Assembly: GCA_018402445.1 (NCBI GenBank)
Contig: JAGYIT010000004.1
Span: forward strand, 1-64,000
DNA from: Akkermansiaceae bacterium
Lineage (GTDB): Bacteria; Verrucomicrobiota; Verrucomicrobiia; Verrucomicrobiales; Akkermansiaceae
Reading direction: 5' to 3'
Length of the DNA: 64,000 nucleotides
Under the pieces are notes generated by a model. That model saw only the letters and a list, made by a program, of their open reading frames with translations. It did no database searches and was not told the DNA's origin. Made by a program: the position numbers and the translations under genes. Within the stretch, counting starts at the first letter, position 1. Each line of letters begins with the position of its first letter. This document shows, piece after piece, positions 45,076-53,952 of this stretch.

Positions 45076-45975
45076 TTACAACTCGCTCAGCGGCTTCTTG
45101 AGATATTGCTCGTCACGCAGCTTGCGTAGGTATTCGAGGTAACGGCGTTGTTCCTCAATACTCTCGCCATCCTGTGGGCGCGAGTTCCCCGTGTCGGCGA
45201 TGTGGTTCTGCAAGGTGGTGGCGTTGCCGTATTTCTTCCATGGACCATAGGGCACCTGGCTATCCTCCACGAAGCGCCAGTGCACTTTCTGCCCTGATTT
45301 CACATCGAGGTAATCGCGGATGGAGGGGGAAATATCAATACCCGCCGAACCGTTCTGGGTGGCCTTGGGGGGATTGTTTCCGAACACGTATTGCCAGTCA
45401 TCCGTGACCCACGGCCCGCAATCTTCCCACTGCGCGTAGCAGCTCCGCTTGTTGTAGAAAATCTGCACCCAGCGGCCTTTGAGAACGGTTCTTCCCGGCT
45501 TGGGGTTCATGCGGGCGAACCAGGGGATGACACGAGACGCCTCCGGCTTATGAGCCTTCCAACTGAGCACATCGTTATAGGGCAGCGCAATGTAGAAGGG
45601 GTTTAGCTTCGGAACGAAACCCTTCGGGCGGAACTCACCGGTGGTGTGGTTGGTGATCCGGTTGGCGGGGTTGGGATCATCGTATCCACCGAAGTTGATC
45701 GCCCACTGCGTGTCCCATGATGACTTGCAATTAGGCGTGGGGTTGCGCGGCGTTGGCTGCTCGCCGCACCAGAAAATCGTGGCTGTGATATGCGTCTTCC
45801 AGGGGTAAAGGGCTCGTGAGGCAGGGGCGACCGGCCTAGCGGGAGTAACCGGGCGGGCACCGGTGGGGATCACCACACGGGGCGCACCAGCCTGCTGCGA
45901 CTGGCCGATGGCGGCACCTGGCATGACGAGCACTGCGGAGACGGCGAGGGCGGTGGCTTTGGAAAATACGGGCAT
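45076..45975 (-). CDS. Secreted protein of unknown function
   Basis: 299 residues with an N-terminal signal peptide (MPVFSKATALAVSAVLVMPGAAIG). A Pro/Ala-rich linker (RPVTPARPVAPAS) follows, then a cysteine-bearing domain: THITATIFWCGEQPTPRNPTPN, YIALPYNDVL, CYAQWEDCGPWVTDDWQYVFG, and GIDISPSIRDYLDV. The two motifs CYAQWEDCGP and G-x-DISPS suggest a double-psi beta-barrel-like (RlpA/expansin-type) fold, where these positions hold the aspartate; this is inference. C-terminus is charged and helical (EEQRRYLEYLRKLRDEQYL). Confidence 0.75.
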   Translation of the reverse strand: MPVFSKATALAVSAVLVMPGAAIGQSQQAGAPRVVIPTGARPVTPARPVAPASRALYPWKTHITATIFWCGEQPTPRNPTPNCKSSWDTQWAINFGGYDDPNPANRITNHTTGEFRPKGFVPKLNPFYIALPYNDVLSWKAHKPEASRVIPWFARMNPKPGRTVLKGRWVQIFYNKRSCYAQWEDCGPWVTDDWQYVFGNNPPKATQNGSAGIDISPSIRDYLDVKSGQKVHWRFVEDSQVPYGPWKKYGNATTLQNHIADTGNSRPQDGESIEEQRRYLEYLRKLRDEQYLKKPLSEL

Positions 45976-46089
45976 CAGGTCGTGTTAGTGCTTCGACTTT
46001 GGAGAAATTTGAACTAATTTCGCAACCGGTTCAAGTCAAAGCACCACGCGCGGAAACCACGAATCCAGCCACAGATCCGAACAACCGAT

Positions 46090-46842
46090 ATGCCGCACCT
46101 CCTCATCCTAGCACTCGCACTCATCATGCCCCTCACCGCGGGTGAGATCCGCACGTGGACGAACCCCGACGGCAGCAAGACTTTCAAGGCCGAGTTCATC
46201 CGCCGCGATAATCACTCCGTGACCCTCCGCCCCATCGGCGGCAGGGAGCTGAGCTTGAGTATGGACAAGCTCCACGCGGACGACCATGTCTGGCTGAAAA
46301 CGAATCACCCAACGGAGGCAGAGGCAAAGGCGGCGGAGATACCCGACGACGCGGCCGTTTTCGACACGCTGAAATTCGGGGATGACCGCAAGACCGTCAT
46401 CGAAAAACTCAAGGCGAGCAAAATGGTCGAAGCGAATCTCGACAGCACCTTTTTCGGGCGGACGGGAATCAACGGAATCTACCGAACTGTCCACCAGATC
46501 GGCGGGCTGCACTGCTACCTGTTCTTCGACTGGGACGAGGGCGACCGTCTCAAGGAAATCACCCTGCGCACCGAGGACAAGTCGGCAGGCGAATACAACT
46601 CATCGCTCAAGCCCTGCTGGGAAGCGCTCACCGAACTCATCGGGCCAATCTACGGAAAACCCCTCCAAACCGTCAGGATGCCTGCCGCCTCCGAACTGGC
46701 CAACGAGCAGATGCTGGCCACACACCTCTGGAGGATCGACCACGGCGGGACGGTGATGCTCGGCGCATCACGCCTAGGCGACACCTACCAAGTCTCCGTC
46801 CGCTTCACGAAAGAGAAGATCGAGGTGCGGCGTATCCCCTGA
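46090..46842 (+). CDS. SHD1-domain secreted protein
   Basis: 250 residues, signal peptide MPHLLILALALIMPLTAGE. Immediately after it an SHD1-type domain: RTWTNPDGSKTFKAEFIRRD, SVTLRPIGGRELSLSMDKL, DDHVWLK. SHD1-like domains occur in planctomycetal and verrucomicrobial secreted proteins. The remaining part (residues about 90-250) is an alpha/beta domain with no recognised family (DDRKTVIEKLKASKMVE; LHCYLFFDWDEGDRLKEITL). Its end nearly meets that of the anti-sigma gene on the other strand. Confidence 0.8.
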   Translation: MPHLLILALALIMPLTAGEIRTWTNPDGSKTFKAEFIRRDNHSVTLRPIGGRELSLSMDKLHADDHVWLKTNHPTEAEAKAAEIPDDAAVFDTLKFGDDRKTVIEKLKASKMVEANLDSTFFGRTGINGIYRTVHQIGGLHCYLFFDWDEGDRLKEITLRTEDKSAGEYNSSLKPCWEALTELIGPIYGKPLQTVRMPAASELANEQMLATHLWRIDHGGTVMLGASRLGDTYQVSVRFTKEKIEVRRIP

Positions 46843-46847
46843 GACTC

Positions 46848-47982
46848 TCACCTTTCCGGCAGCTTCACCGCCTCGTCGATGAGGTTGAGGAAATCGTAGC
46901 GGTCGGCAACAAGGCTCCCGGCGGCGACCTCCCGGGCAAGGCCGAGCATGAGCGTGTCGTCGATCATGCCGCCGCCCTCGCCGCGCAGCCAGAGTCCGAA
47001 GGCGGAGACGAGCGCAGCGAAGCGGGCGTCAGCGGAGGGCTCGCGTTCCGGATCGCGGACAAGTGGGATGGACGGTGCCTCTTTCCCACCGACCTTCCAA
47101 TGCAGGGAGCCAAGCCGCAGATCCCGCGACTCGACTTCGATCACAAGCAGCATGACCGAATTCGCCTCTATCTTCGGAACGGGGCCGGTTTTGCCGACCG
47201 AATCACCGGTTTGATAGCCGATCAGGCGGTGGGCGATGACCGCGCCCTCCTCCGCACGGTATTCGACGGAAAGGTCGCGCGAGCGGTCCTTCGCGCCCTG
47301 AATCTCGACGATGACAAGGCTGCCGGAGGGCTTCCACGGGGAAGGCAGGATTTCCGCGCCAAGCTTGCAGCCGTCCCACAACGCGATGGAGCCGTTCGCC
47401 TTGAGCGGGAATGCATTGAGGATTTCGGGAATGCGGACTTCGTTTTTCGTGGGCAGGCGCCGCTCGCCACGGATCGCGTCGGTGATCTGGGCGAGGCTTT
47501 TCCCAGCGGCTTTCAAGGGAAGGTGGAGGATATCGCTGCGATCCGGACGCACCACATCACCCTGCTCGATCCCGCCGCCCTCTACGGGATGCCTGTTCGC
47601 GGTGACTGGTTTCGTTGCCGCCACCGTTCGGTTTCGGGAAAAGGGTAAGCAGGAAAACCCCGCCGATGATCACGGCCGCGGCCGCCAAGGGAGCCATCCA
47701 TGTCCGCCGCGCCGTACGATGGGAACTGAGGTTCTCGATCTTGCCTTGCCTTGTTGCCTCCCGCGCGGCGCGGCGGATCGCGTCCCGCTGGCGCGGCTGC
47801 AAACGCTCCTTTTCCCCGCCGAGCGCCTCAATCAAGCCTTGCCGGAGTTGCTCTGTCTCCGCGAAAGTTTCACGCAGCGCGGGATCGGCGGCGAGCGCGC
47901 GCTCTACCGCAGCGGCCTCCTCAATGGGTAGTTCGCCGAGCGCGTAGGCCGTAAGCCTTGGATCTTCCTGGTGCAATTTCAT
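46848..47982 (-). CDS. Anti-sigma-like/YfbK-type protein lacking a VWA domain (one frameshift)
   Basis: First part: MKLHQEDPRLTAYALGELP and EERLQPRQRDAIRRAAR form an anti-sigma-like N-terminus, then a membrane helix (APLAAAAVIIGGVFLLTL) near residue 100. One surplus base, probably in the CCC run (GGG at 47586-47588), breaks the frame; after it, VRIPEILNAFPLK and PWKPSGSLVIVEIQGAKD match the N-terminal YfbK domain, and VIAHRLIGYQTGD plus DARFAALVSAFGLWLRG the C-terminal DUF3520. The VWA domain normally between them is missing and the two parts abut. Ends EVAAGSLVADRYDFLNLIDE. Adjacent to the ECF sigma gene, so probably its membrane-bound regulator. Confidence 0.78.
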
Positions 47983-47983
47983 T

Positions 47984-48499
47984 TCAGTTTCTTGTCGCCA
48001 ACGGCATCCATTCGCGCAGCCGCTTGAGTCCGGTGTGGATCAGGAAACCGATGTTTCCCTGGCTCAGGCCGGTCACGTTGTGGATCTCAACGTAGCTCAT
48101 ACCCTGTTGGAATTTCAGCAAAATGACCTCCCTTTGGTTTTTCGGGAGCCGATCCATGAAGCGCATGACATTCGCCAGGCGGTCGTCGTCCTCCGCCCGC
48201 TGATCCGGCGCAGGCTCGTTGCTCGCAAATTTCTCCCAGCGCAACTCGTCGATGGGCTCGATGCGGCGGTCTTTCCGCAGCACATCAAGGCAGCGGTTCC
48301 GGCAAACGGTGAACAACCAGCTCCGCAGGTGCTCGCCGACCTTGTCCGGATCCTGTTTGCACAGCCGGATGAAGGTGTCCTGCACGACGTCGCGCGCGCG
48401 GTCGAGATCATATACAAAAGTCTTAGCATAACCGATGAGGGCGGATTCATACTCCTCGACCGCACGCTCGATGAACTCTTCGAACTCGCTCGTTTTCAT
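47984..48499 (-). CDS. ECF RNA polymerase sigma factor
   Basis: 171 residues. Region 2: YAKTFVYDLDRARDVVQDTFIRLCKQD with the DVVQDTF core motif and LRSWLFTVCRNRCLDVLRKD; region 4: DRLPKNQREVILLKFQQGMSYVEIHNVTGLSQGNIGF, a helix-turn-helix that reads the -35 element. Directs transcription of an envelope or stress regulon. Followed one base later by the membrane-bound anti-sigma-like protein, the usual pairing; co-transcribed. Confidence 0.93.
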   Translation of the reverse strand: MKTSEFEEFIERAVEEYESALIGYAKTFVYDLDRARDVVQDTFIRLCKQDPDKVGEHLRSWLFTVCRNRCLDVLRKDRRIEPIDELRWEKFASNEPAPDQRAEDDDRLANVMRFMDRLPKNQREVILLKFQQGMSYVEIHNVTGLSQGNIGFLIHTGLKRLREWMPLATRN

Positions 48500-48581
48500 C
48501 GGTGGGTGGGTTTCGGAATCACGGATCCACTTCGGAACGTCCCGGAACGGGATTTCCTTTGGAAAATTTTCTCCGCCACGC

Positions 48582-49223
48582 TCATCGGATGAAATAACCG
48601 AGATGCTCCAGCTCCAGGGCGAGATCTACGTTGTTCACGGTGACCTCAACAGGCACCTCTAGCATGATGGGCGAGAAATTGAGTATCCCCTGGATTCCAC
48701 ACGCCACGAGGCGGTTCACCACCTCCTGCGCAGTGCCGACCGGGACGCAGAGGATGGCGAGCTTCACATCGTTGGCGGTGATGAAATCCTCCAGCTCGGA
48801 CGCATCGTGCAACGGGATTTTCAGCTCCCTCGCCCGCGCCTCCTCGGGACGCGCATCGAAGGCCGCGACGACCTCGAAGCCTTCCTTTTGGAAACCCTGG
48901 TATCGCAAAAGCGCGGAGCCGAGATTGCCCGCACCCACAAGAATGACCGGCTGCAAATGCTCACGTCCCAGCGCCTCGCGGATCGTGGCGATCAAGCCCT
49001 CCACCGGATAGCCCAGCCCGCGCGTTCCAAATTGCCCGAAGTAGCCGAGGTCTTTTCGTAACTGCGCGGGCTTCACCCCGGCTGCTTTCGCAAGCGTCGT
49101 CGAGCTGACGGTTTCCTGCCCGTTCACGCTGAGCTTCTGCAGGCAGCGGTGATAAATAGACAAGCGGTAGATCGCCTTTTTCGGGATGTCCGTCCTACCG
49201 CCCTTGTCCGTTTCCTCTGCCAA
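48582..49223 (-). CDS. rex: Redox-sensing transcriptional repressor Rex
   Basis: 213 residues. N-terminal winged helix: IPKKAIYRLSIYHRCLQKL, VSSTTLAKAAGVKPAQLRKDLGYFG (the AxxVRKDLxYFG motif), then the Rossmann domain with VGAGNLGSALLRYQGF binding NADH. Rex represses fermentative and respiratory genes until NADH rises. Its own targets cannot be told here. Between it and the sigma gene lie 82 bases. No Rex operator was recognised by eye in nearby upstream regions. Confidence 0.93.
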   Translation of the reverse strand: MAEETDKGGRTDIPKKAIYRLSIYHRCLQKLSVNGQETVSSTTLAKAAGVKPAQLRKDLGYFGQFGTRGLGYPVEGLIATIREALGREHLQPVILVGAGNLGSALLRYQGFQKEGFEVVAAFDARPEEARARELKIPLHDASELEDFITANDVKLAILCVPVGTAQEVVNRLVACGIQGILNFSPIMLEVPVEVTVNNVDLALELEHLGYFIR

Positions 49224-49235
49224 AATAAGTTCCGT

Positions 49236-49895
49236 TCAGAGGTTTTCGGGATGTTGCAGAAGCGCGGCAACCCTTTTCAAAAGAACTCCCGCCCCGCCGC
49301 CATCGACCACACGATGGTCGAAGGTCAGCAACAACTGCGCTTCGGTGGCCGGGATGAAAGCCTCCACCTCATCGCTCCACACCGGGGTTTTGCGCCCCGC
49401 GCCGATGCCGAGGATCAGGGTCTCGTTCGGCAAGGGGATCGGCGTTCCGGTCGTCAGTCCGAAGGTGCCGAAGTTCGTCACTGTCGCGATCCCGCCCCTG
49501 GAATCGTTTTCCGTGAGACGGCGGCGGCGGGCGCGATCCACGAGGTCGTCGTATTCGGCGACCAGCTCGCTCAGCGATTTCCGGTCCACCTCGCGGACGG
49601 TCGGCACCACCACCCCGTCCTCGACCTGCACGGCCACCCCGATATCGAAGGAACGCGGATGCACTACCCTCTCCCCGATCAGGTATCCGGCGGTCATCGG
49701 CTGCTCGGTGAGCGCCAGGGCAAGGGCGCGGAGAAGATAAAGTGTCGGCCCGGGCTTCGGTGATTGCTCGCGGCGATGATCGAGCACTCTGTCCAACAGC
49801 ACCGGCAGGCCGACCGTGGCCAGCGGCCTCGTCCAACTCCGCCGCATCGCGTCGGCCGCCCTCGGAAGGAAGCGCGTGTGAGGGGAGCTAATACT
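49236..49895 (-). pseudogene. 2-oxoacid dehydrogenase E2 acyltransferase, C-terminal catalytic fragment
   Basis: The C-terminal catalytic domain of a dihydrolipoyl acyltransferase: FDIGVAVQVEDGVVVPTVRE, SLSELVAEYDDLVDRAR, ATVTNFGTFGL, and the active-site LTFDHRVVDGGG with His and Asp (HRVVDG). Open frame upstream to about 49912, where a TAG occurs. Missing are the lipoyl domain, the E1/E3-binding domain and the beginning of the catalytic domain. Upstream of about 49,890 the sequence becomes the low-GC foreign segment, so the gene is truncated rather than started there; the ATG at 49847 is inside the domain. Confidence 0.85.
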
Positions 49896-51120
49896 CTAAC
49901 AGGCGGGTATACTGAGTAATCGGGACAGCCAGTGTCCGCGAGGCGTTGTTTACCATGGCGCGCGCTGACGTGAGCCAGCGCGGAAGTGTCAATATCGCGC
50001 GAAAGCTATCGATTGTCGCGAAAGCCATCGGAGTGTGGCCTGAACTTTCATCTCTTTAGTCCCGAAACGCCTGGCGGCGTTTGTACTGCTTTGAGTTCGG
50101 TATCTCAACCTCAGGCAGAGGTCACAAGTGCAGTGCTGAAGTGGGTTTTCACTCACAGCGACTTAGCCATAATAGCAACTGCTACCTCATGCTCATTGGG
50201 TGAATGCCGCTTAGCTCTTTGACCTCTCTCGGTGACCTCAACTGGGCCAGAAGCAGTCTACAACCTCTGGATATGAGTGCCTCCATACAATTCAGGCATT
50301 CCTACTCTGCTTTTACTAGCATGAGTAATTTATGTACTTGTTTAAGTATCACATGGTGGTTTCTCTTTAATCATATTTTTGCATCTGTAGAGCAGCGCTT
50401 CAGGGTAGGATCACGATGAAACTCTTGTGATTTTCATCGAAGGCACTACGAAGCGTCAGTCAGGGGACACGATTGAAACAATGTTCTCTTCAGAAGAGAG
50501 TTGCCAGTGATTTTGTCCCAGTTTAGTTCAAGTTGGCGATTACGCTTTGAAGGCTTCAGGTGTGAGGAGGCACAAAGTCTTATGAACGTTGTTATGGCAT
50601 ATCTGATTGAGTCTGCCATGGGCTTCTACAGCAATCTCTTTTGTGCTTTGCCTTCTGGGGCCTCCTTTTAGCTTCCAGCCCGGCATTACGTCACTTTGAA
50701 GAGGCGAAAAAGGTTAGGATCAGAGGCGGTTTGCTCTGTGAGCTCTGGAGTCCCACCTCTGGTTCTGAGCGTCTTTTGCCACCAAGGCACGATTCATTCT
50801 GCTGCCCTTGCTTCTCTATGAACCATCTGTGCTCTTGGTGCCGCTGTGGCACCTTACCCCTGGCCTCTATTTGGTCAAGCACATTGATGGGCAGCCAATA
50901 AAGCGTGGGTGTAAACTGTGCTTGGGCTGTGGTGAGGGAACAGAAAGCCACGGGCGAGATTGTGGATCATCAGTTTCTAGAGATCAAGCCAGCATCTGTG
51001 TGAAAGCCAAGAAGTGATGTGGCGAAATCACCACCACCTGAAACTTGGACCATGACTCTTTTCTCAGCCTCTAGCTCTATCTAGAAAGGCCAGACCCGGG
51101 TGTTTTATGGGGGCTGGCCT
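49895..51120. other. Low-GC, CpG-poor foreign segment without genes
   Basis: About 1.2 kb lie between the E2 and E1-beta fragments; boundaries are uncertain by some 20 bases. Lines within 50281-50640 have 35-42% GC against about 60% around it, and I counted about 24 CpG in 50101-51120, under half of expectation. No frame exceeds 90 codons. The left 150 bases are richer in GC and hold a hairpin (CGCGCTG, CAGCGCG at 49961-49982) and a near-tandem TCGCGAAAGC unit (49994-50030). The right junction lies beside a CTGCAG site at 51120-51125. Composition resembles eukaryotic DNA; it may be an insert or a chimeric join. Confidence 0.75.
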
Positions 51121-51455
51121 GCAGTGATCGGGATCGGCATCCCCGTGCGGTAAAAATGCGTCGCCGCCTGATTCACGATCTGGTTGAACGCGATCGACGA
51201 GAAATCCGCGAACTGCATCTCGATGATGGGCCGCATCCCCTCGATCGCCGCACCCACCGCCAAGCCGATCATCGCGTCCTCCGAGATGGGACTGTCGAAA
51301 ACACGACCCGGAAACGCCTCGGCCATGCCTTTCGTCGCCTTGAACGCACCGCCGAACCCCGCGATGTCCTGGCCGTAGAGGAACACACGCGGATCCTCCC
51401 GCAGCAGGGTTTCCTGCGCCTCGCGGATCGCGTCGATGTAGGTCACTCCGTTCAC
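51105..51455 (-). pseudogene. 2-oxoacid dehydrogenase E1 beta subunit, N-terminal fragment
   Basis: About 110 codons from a GTG at 51455 that overlaps the E1-alpha stop (GTGA). VTYIDAIREAQETLLREDPR, FLYGQDIAGFGGAFKATKG, FDSPISEDAMIGLAVGAAI and NQIVNQAATHFYRTGMPIPIT are the start of the transketolase-like pyrimidine-binding domain. Family members continue for another 210 residues; here the reading leaves the family right after PIPIT and stops within the foreign segment. Without the rest the E1 heterotetramer cannot form. Confidence 0.88.
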
Positions 51456-52480
51456 TGCGCGTGGAGGGGGAAACGGGTTGATAAGGCCGACCAGTCCTCG
51501 CGGTACGGGTCGGGCGCGGGTTCCTGCTGCGCTTGGGCCACCGCCCTTTGCACCTCTTCCGATGTGTCTTCCTGCCAAGCCATGATTTCCTCCACCGTCG
51601 CGTAACCGCCCTCCACGAGCTGCCGCATCGCCACCTCGATGCAGTCCCTGCCGTAATGCCCGTGCTTCGCGGAATCCGGCACATACGAGCCGTCATCGTG
51701 CTCGCCATGCCCGCTGAGACGCAGCAGATGCGCGACAACCATCTGCGGCCCGCCGCCCTCACGCGCTCGCTTCACCGCCTCCCCCACCACACGGGCACAG
51801 GCCAGGAGATCCGTACCATCCACGGAAAACCCTCCAATCCCATACCCTGCCGCCCGCTCCACCAGATCCGCGCACGCGAACTGCCGGTGGTTCGGCGTCG
51901 AGTAGGCGAACTGGTTGTTCGCCACCACCACCACCATCGGCAGTTTTTCCACCGCCGCCATGTTCAGCCCCTCATGAAAAGCGCCCGTCGAGGTCGCTCC
52001 ATCGCCCACCGAAGTTGCTCCCACGCAGCCGTCGAGCGTCCCTTTCAGCCGCTTCGCGAAAAGCATACCCGCGATCACCGGCACCTGCGCGCCTAGATGA
52101 GAAATCATCGCCGGCATCCCCTCCGATGGCCTACCGCGATGAATATTTCCATCCCGCCCTTTCATCGGTCCCTCGACCGAACCGAGATACGTGCGCGTGC
52201 AATCAATCATCGCTTCGCCGAACGCCGTCCGCCCCGCCTGATCCCGGATCAGCGGTCCGTAGCAATCCTTCCCCCGGATCAGTGACGCCCCGAGCGCCGC
52301 GCTGATCGCCTCCTGCCCTCTACCCAGATAAACACCCCCAACGATTTTCCCCGCCTTATAGAGACTAGAGAGCTTGTTCTCAAGGATGCGCGCCCGGAGC
52401 ATCGCGCGGAAGGCGTAGCGCAGGAAATCCCCATCCGGGGAAACATCGGTAACTTGAGCTTTCTCTTCCGTGGTCGGCAC
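51452..52480 (-). CDS. 2-oxoacid dehydrogenase E1 alpha subunit
   Basis: About 342 residues (GTG at 52480; a TTG at 52486 is also possible). Thiamine-diphosphate-binding subunit that decarboxylates pyruvate or a branched-chain 2-oxoacid. The ThDP motif is VGDGATSTGAFHEGLNMAA and FAYSTPNH; regulatory loop region is VRAHSHLLR-like LLRLSGHGEHDD (res about 250-262). The order E1alpha-E1beta-E2 is a normal operon, but its two downstream partners are truncated, so the complex is not functional unless encoded elsewhere. Substrate undetermined: branched-chain or acetoin-type enzymes are also possible. Confidence 0.9.
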   Translation of the reverse strand: MPTTEEKAQVTDVSPDGDFLRYAFRAMLRARILENKLSSLYKAGKIVGGVYLGRGQEAISAALGASLIRGKDCYGPLIRDQAGRTAFGEAMIDCTRTYLGSVEGPMKGRDGNIHRGRPSEGMPAMISHLGAQVPVIAGMLFAKRLKGTLDGCVGATSVGDGATSTGAFHEGLNMAAVEKLPMVVVVANNQFAYSTPNHRQFACADLVERAAGYGIGGFSVDGTDLLACARVVGEAVKRAREGGGPQMVVAHLLRLSGHGEHDDGSYVPDSAKHGHYGRDCIEVAMRQLVEGGYATVEEIMAWQEDTSEEVQRAVAQAQQEPAPDPYREDWSALSTRFPLHAQ

Positions 52481-52522
52481 GCGCAAAGGCTAAGGCTCAC
52501 CCCGCCTTCCCTGCAACCGCTT

Positions 52523-52717
52523 TCATCGCGTGAATCGAAGCATCCCCAGCTCCGGCAAGTGGGGGCGATCTTCGGTCGCCCCCTCCAGATACTCCGCCTC
52601 ATTCTTCGTCGTGTAATCCGGCGGATCCGAAACTATCCCTGCACGCACCGGATTCAAATCGATGTAGGCCGTAACTCGTCCGCGAGCTTTGTTAGGATAA
52701 ACGCCGTAATAGCGCAC
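52523..52717 (-). pseudogene. REP-associated tyrosine transposase (RAYT) remnant
   Basis: Reads ARGRVTAYIDLNPVRAGIVSDPPDY, the C-terminal signature (YIDLNPVRAGLV) of IS200-like transposases that act on REP sequences. Only about 60 codons remain; the catalytic HUH and Tyr portions are absent. The last codons run through a REP hairpin (52563-52585), so the gene ends inside a copy of its own target element. The same element forms the BIME at 289-355. Confidence 0.8.
52563..52585. repeat. REP hairpin, single copy
   Basis: GGGGGCGA (52563-52570) and TCGCCCCC (52578-52585) form an 8-base-pair stem around TCTTCGG. It is identical, over the core, to each arm of the inverted repeat at 289-355. Located at the end of the RAYT remnant. 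Confidence 0.85.
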
Positions 52718-52849
52718 CGTTTACTGGCCCTTGGGCGGCAGGTGCAGGAGGGCGGCGGCGATGAAGTCGGAAGCCTTGAAAATTTGGAAATTGCGCTTGG
52801 GGATTCCGCCAAATTCATTTCGTCGACGACATGTGCGTGAAGCGCCCTG

Positions 52850-53334
52850 GACTGCTACAGCCTGCTGTAGCTCTGGGCAATGCAGCCCTGCTGCGAGGCC
52901 GGCGGCATTGGCACGGGAAAAGCCCGATGAAACCTTCGCTTGCCCCGCTCGCAGCAGGCTGCATGGCGAAAAATACCGCGCAGCACTTTGGAAATGGTGA
53001 AAACCACCTGTCGATGAGGGACTTGATGACATACAGATCCCGCGATCCATTCACTGGTGGATCGCACGCGTCGCTGATGGCAAGCGGGACAAAAGTGGCG
53101 GGTCTTGCAGGTGAAGGCGAGCAGCCGTTCATGGCCGCAGTCGGAACATTCGAGGCGCGTGAAATCGGAAGCAAGATCACCGCAGCGGAGGAAGGATTCG
53201 ACGGTGGCGATGGTAGCCGATTTGAGAGAGCCGAGTATAGGGCGTTACGTGTTTTCGTAATCAGAGGAAAAGGCACCCCAACCGCGATTCACAAGCTGCC
53301 AGAGAGGTGAGGCACGGGGGAGGCGCGGCTGATA
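52850..53334 (-). pseudogene. IS91-family transposase, N-terminal remnant
   Basis: Minus-strand reading has YQPRLPRASPLWQLVNR, a stop, then LRCGDLASDFTRLECSDCGHERLLAFTCKTRHFCPACHQRR in fragments: the CxxC...CxxxxxFCPxC zinc-binding motif of IS91-type transposases, followed by PHRQVVFTISKVLRGIFRH. An in-frame TAA occurs between the two parts (about 53,255) and the HUH catalytic part is missing after about 53,010. This decay is not a simple homopolymer slip, so the element is truly dead. A 28-bp palindrome lies just upstream (53345-53372). Confidence 0.82.
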
Positions 53335-53344
53335 GATGGACGGC

Positions 53345-53372
53345 ATAAATACGTTCATATGAACGTATTTAT
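53345..53372. repeat. Perfect 28-bp palindrome
   Basis: ATAAATACGTTCAT followed directly by its exact reverse complement, no spacer. AT-rich in a GC-rich region. It sits immediately beside the start side of the IS91 transposase remnant, and could be its terminal hairpin (IS91 ends form hairpins), a regulator-binding operator, or unrelated. No second copy is seen here. Confidence 0.85.
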
Positions 53373-53515
53373 ACGAAGCAAGATATCGAGTGATGGATCG
53401 GTTTTGCAGAAGGTCAAGGCCTGTGTAATGGATGGAGAAGGTTGCGATTTGACGGAAATTTTTCTGTTCTCTAATCCGTCCATCTACGCTTCGTTAACCA
53501 TGCAACACGAACATA

Positions 53516-53575
53516 ATTGATTCCCACCACCATTTCTGGCATTACCCTAATGAAGAATCCCTGTGGATACTAGAA
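53516..53575 (+). pseudogene. Amidohydrolase N-terminal fragment
   Basis: ATT GAT TCC CAC CAC CAT reads IDSHHHFWHYPNEESLWI, which aligns with the N-terminus (MIDSHHHLWRYSKEDYPWI) of the lactonase encoded at 55194. The expected ATG is now ATA and the reading is lost after about 20 codons, where it meets the dehydrogenase fragment in another frame. A paralogous remnant or partial duplication. Confidence 0.6.
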
Positions 53576-53579
53576 GGCT

Positions 53580-53802
53580 CCCGCACGCCCCGGTTTTCCA
53601 CCGCCGCGAACTCACTCTACTAGCTTCCAGCAACGCCCTGCCCTTCGATTTCCCGGAAATCATCAACCTCATTCGCCAAGGCAAGATCAACACCGACGTC
53701 TGGATCACCCACCGCATCACCTTCAACGAAGTCCCCGAAATATTCGCCCAGTTCACCGACCCCAGCCTCGGAGCCATCAAGGCAGTCATGGAAGTCCAGT
53801 AA
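53580..53802 (+). pseudogene. Zinc-type alcohol dehydrogenase, C-terminal fragment
   Basis: About 70 codons reading VFHRRELTLLASSNALPFDF, INLIRQGKINTDVWITHR, and EIFAQFTDPSLGAIKAVMEV: the C-terminal part of medium-chain zinc-dependent dehydrogenases (sorbitol/galactonate dehydrogenase type). The catalytic and Rossmann domains are absent. Together with the lactonase and UxaE downstream it suggests an L-galactonate 5-dehydrogenase, but that function is inference. Ends 150 bases before uxaE; the gap includes the widespread CTCTGCGTCTCTGCGGTG element (about 53911-53930). Confidence 0.7.
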
Positions 53803-53952
53803 CTCTCAACCTTCAAAATTCAACTTTCAAGAAAGCATCTTCATTCGTGAGATTCGTAAAATTCGTGGTTAAAAAATCTCCACAACCCAAGCCTCTACGA
53901 CCCTCCGCGTCCTCTGCGTCTCTGCGGTGAAAAAAATCTTCCCATTACAAAC

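Noticed and set aside
49986..51017. Several 60-90 codon frames within the low-GC segment
   Set aside because: Short, on both strands, without similarity or ribosome-binding sites; expected by chance in low-GC DNA.
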